DNA of 64,000 nucleotides, from positions 1,760,929 through 1,824,928 of the forward strand of contig JAYJMM010000083.1 in NCBI GenBank assembly GCA_037349105.1, in the 5' to 3' direction. Below the pieces are notes generated by a model that saw only the letters and a program-made list of their open reading frames with translations, had not been told where the DNA came from and did not search any database. Within the stretch, counting starts at the first letter, position 1, and each line of letters opens with the position of its first letter. Of the stretch, positions 56,052 through 64,000 are shown one piece after another. This stretch comes from Limnomonas spitsbergensis. Taxonomy: Eukaryota > Chlorophyta > Chlorophyceae > Chlamydomonadales. The translations under genes were made by a program, and so were the position numbers.

Positions 56052-57757
56052 GTGACTGTGCAGAACATGGGACATGTATGTGCCATGGATAGCACTCGGG
56101 TACCGAGACACAAGCATGCCAGCACCTTGATGAGTCCCTACCAGCTGCTGTTTTCCTGTGAACCAGTCATCCCTCCCGCTATCATGGAAAGGTTGAATGG
56201 GGATCAGGCAGTGGGTTACTTAGATGTGGATGCTGCTGCTGAACTTGTACTGTTCCGTTCTGATTTGCTAGCCAAGAACTGCGTGATGGTCGGCCAGAAT
56301 CTTCTGGTGGCTCAACAGCGAGATACCCTGCGTTACGCAAGGCTCCGTAGTGGTGGTTACCTTCCATCAATAGCTAAGTATACTGAGGGGCAGTTTGTGT
56401 ATGTGCGGGATGAGAACCGGCTGCACTCCACTGCAAGACCTTACGTGCTTCGAGTGTTTGATGTACGACCAAGTGGAGTCATTGTCCTGGTTGGTCGCAA
56501 TGGGGTGACTGTGGCTGAGAACGCTATTAAATGCTCACCATGTCACCTGCCATAGAGGGACTCTTACCCCCATTAAAAAGATGGCAAAAGCCAGCACCAG
56601 ATTTCCCTTGCCAGAGATGTCTGTTGCCTGATAATGCTAAGAAAATGATTCTGTGTGGTAGCTGTGGTCGAGGCACTCACAAGTACTGTTTGGTACCACG
56701 GCTTACTACTGTCCCTGCTGTTACTGGATTTGTGAGCAATGCAGGACTGCAGGGGCTGACGCTACTGGTGCTGCACGACGTGATGTTGCGGCGGAACTGG
56801 AGGAACCAGTGGCCGCCGTGACAGGTTACCAGCTGCGGCCTGCTAAGCAAAAGAAGGCAGGAAGGGTGATGGGAGCCGCCAATGGCGGTGGCCCTGTTGA
56901 GGGTGAAAGAAGAAGGACACGCTGAAGACGGGGAAGAGGAAGCGGATTGTCTTGCCGGGACCGCCTCAGGCGGTGCCGGAAGCAATGCGGTTGAGCTTGC
57001 CGGGACCGCCTCAGGCGGTGCCGGAAGCAATGCGGTTGAGCTTGCCGGGACCGCCTCGGGCGGTGCTGGAAGCGGTGAGGTGGTCCGGATCGCTATGCCT
57101 GGAGTTTGGCGAGAGCGCGATGAGGCTGCGGTCTACTTGGGCAACAGGATGCCGGGAGGATGGTCGTATCAACTCTACCCTCCTTCACCTCTCACCATTG
57201 AAGACAGCGACTGCAACACCCTGCTGGACTGCCTTGACCTATCCCTGTCCCCCAGCATTCTTTTGCTGTTCAAGGATAATGGGCAAGCCACCGGGCTTCT
57301 GCAGAACAGTCAGCTTTACCCTTACCCTCGATCCCTCCACGTTCTCACCAACTCTGGCATCGGTGTCAACGTCCCTGCAGACTACTGTGCTGACCCACTG
57401 CAACCCTCCACCTACGAGTTTCTGCTACGACAGCATGGGCTGCATGTCCTTATCACAAACCCTCCTTCTGAATACGCTGATATCTCCTGCGCTCTCGCCG
57501 TCAAGTACGCGCGTCACGTGGCCTGCTGCTTAGTCTCCCAAGATTTCCTTACGTGTCATCCAGCAAGGCTTGAGTGGCTGTCCCAATTACGGAGAAAAAG
57601 GCGGCTAGTCATTTTGCAGTCTGTCAGCTTAACAGCAGGTCTGGGCGCTAACCGATCCATTCACGGCTGTTGCAGCAACAAAGTGTGGATCCTCGTATTT
57701 GCAACAGCGGCTATCCGGGCCAGGATGATCCCACCGATGCACACGTTCATCCGTTAA
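56052..57757 (+). pseudogene. pol: integrase tail, PHD finger and NPPS methyltransferase-like domain (second copy)
   Basis: Starts at the integrase TWDMYVPWIALGYR-equivalent region, then LMSPYQLLFSCEPVIPPAIM, FVYVRDENRLHSTARPYVL. One missing base near 56,550 shifts into the PHD frame (CQRC, CGSCGRGTHKYC) and another near 56,720 shifts the last Cys pair. The C-terminal domain is open from 56,882 and retains HVLITNPPSEYADI. The linker holds three 15-residue repeats (AGTASGGAGSNAVEL) and lacks about 60 residues present in the minus copy. The catalytic core of integrase is absent. Confidence 0.8.
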
Positions 57758-58019
57758 GCCAGAATATAGCTGTGTCCCCTTCATCAACTCTGGCAATTGA
57801 TGGTGTATCTGAGCTGAATTTTCACTGGATCTGGGGGGAATTAGGATAGAGCTTTAAATTTACTGGTGCTGGGAATTGCGGGCTGAAGATGGAACTGGAT
57901 GTTTGACAAAATGTGTCTCACAATGAGAAACTATTATTTATTTGCTTAACCTGTATATTTTAGGATGATATTTGATTCAAAACAAAATAAACAAATATTG
58001 CGTGCAGTTTTCAATATCT

Positions 58020-58027
58020 GGGGGGGG
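58020..58027 (+). promoter_or_regulatory. polypurine tract before LTR B
   Basis: A G8 run followed by AG, then the LTR B start TGTTGTGC at 58,031. Its partner is at 59,420-59,427 in the duplicated unit. The position fits a plus-strand primer. Confidence 0.5.
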
Positions 58028-58030
58028 AGT

Positions 58031-58564
58031 TGTTGTGCATAATACGCACTTTTAGGGTTTAGGAGGTGTCTACCGTGAGGTGGCATTCTCATATGTCTGG
58101 CGCGAGCCTATAGGCATCCTCGATCAGGTGTTAGGTAGGTGATCGGGAAGTTTGAGATGGTGTGGATCGGGAAACCGATCGCACTAGAGCAGGGCTGATG
58201 TAGTCTTCTGGACTTGGGGTCGATTGGGCCTTGGGGAAAGGTGAACAGTACCGATGGTGACGTGAACTGGGCTCTTCAGCTTGAAGTGGGTCCCTTAAAG
58301 CGACTGTGGCGAGTTACGGTAATGCGTAAAAGTCACAGCTAACGTACACATTATATCGAAGGTTATTTTTCCTACCGGTACTTGTGCCCCATGGACTCTG
58401 GGCAGGGCCCAGGGGTGGGAAGTCTGATAACAAGACGCAGTTCTTAAAACGCTGTCGTGCTTGTTCATTACCGCCTCCAGTGTTTTTCGATCTGGGGGGG
58501 GAATGTCTTGTGTTCTTTTTGCTTGGTGCACCCATTCCTTAGGGTGCACCCCTGTGCCGCGACA
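58031..58564 (+). repeat. LTR B
   Basis: 534 bp, the same length as the minus-strand copy at 34,593-35,126. It ends GTGCCGCGACA followed by GC and LTR A. Confidence 0.65.
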
Positions 58565-58566
58565 GC

Positions 58567-59201
58567 TGTCACGACGTATGACTGCACCGTGCGTTTGACC
58601 GCGTCAACCGCTTTTCGGTTGGAAGTTATGTGTGAACATGAACAAGTGTGGTTGACGTCTTAGAGGATCCCGAACTGGGTCCTTTACTTTTTCTTTCTTA
58701 CTTGATTTCACGGCCTTCAATAGACTCTTACGTTTCTAGCTATTGTTCCTGATTATGGATCTGCAAGTTAATCGTCAACCAAAGTCTTACTAAGGGGAAA
58801 CTGGCAGAGCAACTAGGCCAACAACGACTCTATAAGCATCAACAAGTCTCCTGATACGAAGCTGGCAGAGCATCTAGGCCAACAGTCGACTATCTGCAGC
58901 AATTAGAGTTATTCCTGCCTCTTAACAAGGCATATCTCCAGCCTTACAACTGGATATTACCACCAACCCACCATCACATCTCCAGCCTACAGCCTTTCCT
59001 TTGGCTCCAAGTCGACCATCTGATTTATCAGAGATATCTTCAGTCACCAGAAGTCGCCAAGCAAGCGACTCATCACAGCAGATCAACGGCCACAATCGCC
59101 CAAGGTCGTCCCAAGAAGTCTAGAAGTACCTCAGAAGTCGAGGCTTTACGAGATCTTGTCAACAGTATCCATTCCTTAGGGTGCACCCCTGTGCCGCGAC
59201 A
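58567..59201 (+). repeat. LTR A with internal deletion
   Basis: Starts TGTCACGACGTATG and ends GTGCCGCGACA. About 160 bp before the end are missing (it jumps from GTCAACAGTATC to CATTCCTTAGGG). Confidence 0.7.
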
Positions 59202-59430
59202 GCTTGACCACGTAGATCAAAGCAACCAGTGGTGCTTACGTATACTATTGCTTTATTTCGATTCGGTCGCGCATGCTGCAACGCAACGACGGGGTGGAAA
59301 ATCGCCAGGTGGCCTTCCGTGGGCTGGGACAGCCAGTCGACTTCTAACGAAACAACAGAGTTTATCAATGATTGATTCAAAACAAAATAAACAAATATTG
59401 CGTGCAGTTTTCAATATCTGGGGGGGGAAT

Positions 59431-59964
59431 TGTTGTGCATAATACGCACTTTTAGGGTTTAGGAGGTGTTTACCGTGAGGTGGCATTCTCATATGTCTGG
59501 CGCGAGCCTATAGGCATCCTCGATCAGGTGTTAGGTAGGTGATCGGGAAGTTTGAGATGGTGTGGATCGGGAAACCGATTGCACTAGAGCAGGGATGATG
59601 TAGTCTTCTGGACTTGGGGTCGATTGGGCCTTGGGGAAAGGTGAACAGTACCGATGGTGACGTGAACTGGGCTCTTCAGCTTGAAGAGGGTCCCTTAAAG
59701 CGACTGTGGCGAGTTACGGTAATGCGTAAAAGTCACAGCTAACGTACACATTATATCGAAGGTTATTTTTCCTACCGGTACTTGTGCCCCATGGACTCTG
59801 GGCAGGGCCCAGGGGTGGGAAGTCTGATAACAAGACGCAGTTCTTAAAACGCTGTCGTGCTTGTTCATTACCGCCTCCAGTGTTTTTCGATCTGGGGGGG
59901 GAATGTCTTGTGTTCTTTTTGCTTGGTGCACCCATTCCCTAGGGTGCACCCCTGTGCCGCGACA
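59431..59964 (+). repeat. LTR B, duplicated copy
   Basis: Second copy within the 1,400-bp tandem duplication. Same length and ends as 58,031-58,564. Confidence 0.65.
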
Positions 59965-59966
59965 GC

Positions 59967-60601
59967 TGTCACGACGTATGACTGCACCGTGCGTTTGACC
60001 GCGTCAACCGCTTTTCGGTTGGAAGTTATGTGTGAACATGAACAAGTGTGGTTGACGTCTTAGAGGATCCCGAACTGGGTCCTTTACTTTTTCTCTCTTA
60101 CTTGATTTCACGGCCTTCAATAGACTCTTACGTTTCTAGCTATTGTTCCTGATTATGGATCTGCAAGTTAATCGTCAACCAAAGTCTTACTAAGGGGAAA
60201 CTGGCAGAGCAACTAGGCCAACAACGACTCTATAAGCATCAACAAGTCTCCTGATACGAAGCTGGCAGAGCATCTAGGCCAACAGTCGACTATCTGCAGC
60301 AATTAGAGTTATTCCTGCCTCTTAACAAGGCATATCTCCAGCCTTACAGCTGGATATTACCACCAACCCACCATCACATCTCCAGCCTACAGCCTTTCCT
60401 TTGGCTCCAAGTCGACCATCTGATTTATCAGAGATATCTTCAGTCACCAGAAGTCGCCAAGCAAGCGACTCATCACAGCAGATCAACGGCCACAATCGCC
60501 CAAGGTCGTCCCAAGAAGTCTAGAAGTACCTCAGAAGTCGAGGCTTTACGAGATCTTGTCAACAGTATCCATTCCTTAGGGTGCACCCCTGTGCCGCGAC
60601 A
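59967..60601 (+). repeat. LTR A, duplicated copy
   Basis: Second copy within the 1,400-bp tandem duplication, with the same internal deletion. It is followed by GCTTGACCACG as in the first unit. Confidence 0.7.
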
Positions 60602-60849
60602 GCTTGACCACGTAGATCAAAGCAACCAGTGGTGCTTACGTATACTATTGCTTTATTTCGATTCGGTCGCGCATGCTGCAACGCAACGACGGGGTGGAAA
60701 ATCGCCAGGTGGCCTTCCGTGGGCTGGGACAGCCAGTCGACTTCTAACGAAACAACAGAGTTTATCAGTGGTATAAATAAAGGAGAATGGGCACGGGGCT
60801 CAAAAAACAAGACTGTGAAGTATTGTCCATCTGGCGTTTGGGGTGGATC

Positions 60850-61945
60850 ATGGATGTCACCCAAACTCACTTCGGGTCTCGGACCCGAAGTGGAGTTGGG
60901 TAACAGCCCGTTTCCGATTGACCCCGGAAAAGTTCCGGGGACTCTCCAAGGTGAAACGGGCACCCCGGAAAAGTTCCGGGGTGCTTGGATGCCGTACCTT
61001 TACGTACGGCATCGGCTTTCAAAACATTCCGGGGTGTTTCCGTTGTCCACTTGGCAAGGCCCTTAGAATTCGTCTGCTGATATCGCGCCGACTGCCCTGT
61101 AGTGCTTATTGGTATCGCGCCGACTGCCATGGATGATCCGGATGATGATGCGATCAGTGCTGTGCGATTACGCCGTAATCCGATTTTTGTGTAAGTAATT
61201 ACGGTCAATTACGGCGTAACACGTGATTGCGCGCAAGCAAAGGTTTTTAGCTTACACGCATTTAAGAGCGAGTTGTAATCTAGACTGCAAGCACGTTCTA
61301 GTAAATTTCTGGCTTTTGGGGACATCAGTCATACAGTTTCGAAGGTGGGAAGTTGCAGGTCGTTGTGCGTCAACTCACAGGAAGATATCGTGAAGATCAG
61401 AACAACTTCCACGTTAACGTGCCACGACTTTCCGTCCATTAGCGGGTAGGTTCCGAGCCGAAAACCCCATTTGCGGTCTGTAACCAGGGTTTCGTCTGTG
61501 GTTACGCCGAAAGCAACTTGCAGTAATTACGGTGCAATCTGGGCGGTCCTGGTAAATTGCGCGCAAATTGCAACGTCACCGCAAACCGTAATTTTACGAA
61601 CCGTAAGGAAGCACAGCACTGGATGCGATGCTGGGCCGTGGAGGCGTCGATCGTTGGGACGATCCTGGCCACGCACCGTATCAGAACGCTTGGGAGCCTC
61701 AACAGACGCAGTTCTCTTTGAACGGCCTCACGAGCCCTGCATGTCGTCTTGGTCATGAAACACAGGAACAGTGCCCACAAAATATGACACACAAAAGAAA
61801 GACGTACAGAAAAGGGGAATCGCGAGATTCTGTCTCATGACATCAGTCGGAAACGCCCACCCCGGAATTTTTCCGGGGTCCATCGATCGATTTGGCTGGA
61901 TTATTTTCCGGGTCAATCGGAAACGGGCTGTAAGTTTGGGTGGAA
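60850..61945. mobile_element. hairpin-rich fold-back DNA element
   Basis: ACAGCCCGTTTCCGATTGACC near 60,903 recurs inverted as GGTCAATCGGAAACGGGCTGT near 61,911, with ACCCAAAC/GTTTGGGT outside it. The left arm carries perfect hairpins: CACTTCGGGTC-TCG-GACCCGAAGTG, repeated CCCCGGAA..TTCCGGGG and GATGCCGTAC..GTACGGCATC. The right arm has CCCCGGAATTTTTCCGGGG. The interior has ATTACGGCGTAA-type palindromes. No transposase ORF was found. Confidence 0.55.
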
Positions 61946-61981
61946 GCGTCTGGGACACCAACCGTCGTCTGTATTGACTTC

Positions 61982-62077
61982 GGCTGTGTTTCGACGTCCA
62001 ATGGACACGATTTCGTCGGGGTGGCACAGCTGGCGCCTAGCTGGCAGCCCACCCCGACGTCCAATGGAAACACAGCC
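61982..62077. mobile_element. 96-bp MITE
   Basis: Starts GGCTGTGTTTC and ends GAAACACAGCC, with further inverted CGTCGGGGTGG/CCACCCCGACG inside, so the whole element folds back. It lies immediately before the RNase H fragment and probably inserted in its coding sequence. No clear target duplication was seen. Confidence 0.6.
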
Positions 62078-62079
62078 TT

Positions 62080-62650
62080 ACGCAACAAGGACGACCAGTA
62101 GCGTACTTCTCTGCCAAGTTCTCACATGCCAAGCGCAATTACACTATTGGCGAACAAGAACTCCTAGGCATTATCAAAGCAATCAAGGAGTGGCGATGCT
62201 ATCTAGAAGGCGGCAATGGCCTAAACATTGTGACTGACCACAACCCTCTGACATTATTTTCGAAGCAGCCCACCATGTCGCGTAGGCAAGCAAGATGGAG
62301 CAAGTTTTTGACACGGTTCGAGTTCACTGTGAAGTACCGACCAGGTGCTACCTACCCAGCTGATTCCCTTTCCAGGTTGCCACGCCAGGGACCTGCCCAA
62401 GCTGCAATAATGTTTGCAATCACTGTTAACGAGTCCTGCCCAGATTTCATGCAACGAGTCAAGAACGAGTCTAGCATTGACCCAGAATTCAAAAATTCCA
62501 GTACGACTCGAGAATGGTCCCTTTGCAATGGCTACTGGTCACGTACAGGCCTCGTCGTTATCCCAGCAACACTTCCGTCATGTCAAGTAAGTCCCACATG
62601 GGAGTCCCACATGAAAAAGGGCTTGCCACAGATCTGCCGCCCGCCAAAGT
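62080..62650 (+). pseudogene. pol: Ty3 RNase H fragment
   Basis: QQGRPVAYFSAKFSHAKRNY, GEQELLGIIKAIKEWRCYLE, VTDHNPLTLF and YPADSLSRLP are typical Ty3 RNase H blocks (catalytic E and two D). The frame continues about 90 residues into the linker before a stop. RT upstream and integrase downstream are absent. It is a different family from the RNase H at 41 kb and could belong with the gag relic at 31 kb. Confidence 0.75.
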
Positions 62651-62784
62651 GACCAGCCATTTATTATCGGCGAGCGTGTCGTAAGGGTGCCTCCAAAGTT
62701 GAAAAAGTAAGTTTCATCTCTCGCGCCCCGTTCACGCACAACGCGCCAGTCGCTCCCGCAAATGTAAAAGGTAGGGGTGTAATC

Positions 62785-63470
62785 CTGCCCTGCCGTGAAG
62801 CCCTGCCCCTTCGTCACCTCCTGCTCCTGTCCCCTCGTCCCCCTCCTGCTCCAGTCCCTGCCTCCTTGTCCCCTCCTGTCCATACGCCCTCGTCCCCCTC
62901 TTGCTCCTGTCCTTGCGCCCTCGTCCCCCTTCTGCCCCTGTCCCCTCTTTCACTACCCGCTCCGTCCCCTGCCCCCTCGTCCCCTCATGCTCCTGCCTCT
63001 GCCCCTCTTCCGATCCCCTCTCCTGCCCCCTCGACCCCCTCCTGCCCCCGCCCCATCCTCCTTTCCTGCTCCTGTCCCTGCCCCCTCGTTTTACTCCTGC
63101 TCATGTCCCCTCGTCCCCCTCTTGCTCCTGTCCCTGCCCACTCGTCCCCTTCTGCTCTCGTCCCTGCCCCCTCGTCCCCTCCTGCCCCTGCCCCCTCGTC
63201 CCCTTTCTGCTCCTGCCACTGCGCCCTCATCCCCTTCCTGCTCATGTCCCTGTCCCCTCGTCCCCCTCCTGCTCATGTCCCTGCCCCGTCGTCCCCCTTC
63301 TGCTCCTGTCTCTTCCCCCTCGTCCCCTCCTGCCCCTGCCCCCTCGTCCCCTTTCTGCTCCTGCCACTGCGCCCTCGTCCCCCTCCTGCTCATGTCCCTG
63401 CCCCCTCGTCCCCATCCTGCTCCTGTCCCTGCCCCCTCGTCCCCCCTCTGCTCTTGTCCTTGCCAAAGCA
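62785..63470 (+). repeat. C-rich degenerate minisatellite
   Basis: About 23 copies of a ~29-bp unit made of CCTGCTCCTGTCCCTG and CCCCCTCGTCCCC. It is imperfect and slightly variable in length. It opens long artefactual Pro/Leu frames on the plus strand and Gly/Arg frames on the minus strand. The minus strand is quadruplex-prone. Confidence 0.85.
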
Positions 63471-64000
63471 TGGTCCAGAGCCGCCCACGCCCGCCCCTGG
63501 CCTCCTGGCCTCTTGCGCACCTTCCCACCTACCCATCTACCCTCCTAGCCCATGGCCACAAATCATGCCCAAGGGGGCGCTGCCACAGCAACATCTCAGT
63601 GTGGTTGACGTTTATTTTGACCGGTTGATGCGGTTTTTCTTTTCTCTTTTTGTACATGTGACCTGTCAGAGCCTGTTAGCAAGACAGCACTTCTAAATTT
63701 TCGAATAGAGCTTCTTTTCTAGACAGCCATAAGTAGTGTTTCAATTAGAAAGCTTTTAAGTACATTAGTTTCCAGTTTTGCTCACCACCGTCTTGTCACT
63801 TCGGTATTTGGGTCGCTTTTATTTTGGGTCCTTCCTCCTCCATCTCTTATCACCAATTCCCTATCAAGATCTGTGTAGGACACCTTATTTCTACTGTCGG
63901 AAGAAAATTTATGGGTGCCTCCTCATTCTTCAGGATGGGATCTTCGGTGGCCAATGAAACCCTAACCTTTGCCGCTTTTGCTCACGGACTCTTTGTTAGG
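63471..64000. other. no recognisable feature
   Basis: Non-repetitive, AT-richer sequence to the window end. No gene or transposon motif was seen. Confidence 0.4.

Larger units (their letters stand above)
48357..59201 (+). mobile_element. deletion derivative of the methyltransferase element
   Basis: Left LTR A, a long gag-like ORF, the basic ORF homologue, integrase C-terminus, PHD, methyltransferase-like domain, G tract, LTR B, LTR A. The order matches the minus-strand copy, but protease, both unknown ORFs, RT, RNase H, cytosine methyltransferase and the integrase core are missing. It would depend on another copy for mobility. Confidence 0.65.
57972..60771 (+). repeat. 1,400-bp tandem duplication of the element 3' end
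   Basis: The unit at 57,972-59,371 is repeated at 59,372-60,771 with only scattered substitutions (for example at 58,199/59,599 and 58,286/59,686). Each unit contains G tract, LTR B, GC, shortened LTR A and ~170 bp of flank. It is a recent event. Confidence 0.9.

Noticed and set aside
62795..63696. Three overlapping plus-strand frames of 215-277 codons rich in Pro/Leu/Ser
   Set aside because: All three frames are open across a C-rich minisatellite; the composition is repeat-driven, with no conserved domain.

Overview
The window looks like nuclear DNA of a flagellated green alga, probably a prasinophyte-grade chlorophyte such as Cymbomonas or Pyramimonas (inference). It has one intron-rich ciliary gene, a TGTAA-type polyadenylation signal, large minisatellites and dense nested Ty3-like retroelements. 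No prokaryotic operons, rRNA genes or CRISPR arrays were seen.

Layout. 1-3.5 kb: tandem LTR copies, a decayed endonuclease relic, a tRNA-like SINE head and a fold-back element. 3,566-29,451 (+): a complete WDR19/IFT144 homologue (intraflagellar transport complex A). I can assemble it from 31 exons whose phases all agree, giving about 1,333 codons. Its introns hold four large tandem arrays (G-rich ~35 bp, 37 bp, 14 bp and degenerate GC-rich units) and a MITE. For most exons they also hold decayed partial copies of that exon together with its splice site.

29.5-31 kb is intergenic. 31-63 kb is a nested transposon cluster. At 31.3-32.7 kb (+) lies a gag relic of one Ty3 family. From about 48.0 down to 35.1 kb (-) lies a large decayed Ty3-like element. 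Its order is protease, unknown ORFs, reverse transcriptase, RNase H, a C5-cytosine DNA methyltransferase, integrase, PHD finger and an NPPA-motif methyltransferase-like domain, then a G-tract and LTR-like repeats. The methyltransferase lies in the same reading frame as RNase H. Once a solo LTR flanked by a GTAC target duplication is discounted, it also runs on into the integrase. At 48.4-59.2 kb (+) a second copy keeps gag and the integrase C-terminus-PHD-methyltransferase-like tail but has lost protease through integrase core. 58-60.8 kb is a 1,400-bp tandem duplication of its 3' end. 60.8-62.1 kb holds hairpin-rich fold-back DNA elements. 62.1-62.65 kb is a Ty3 RNase H fragment. 62.8-63.5 kb is a C-rich minisatellite.

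The strongest leads are the retroelement carrying both a cytosine methyltransferase and a PHD/adenine-methyltransferase-like tail, and the 'exon echo' pattern across IFT144. All coordinates come from reading the sequence by eye; no search or alignment software was run.
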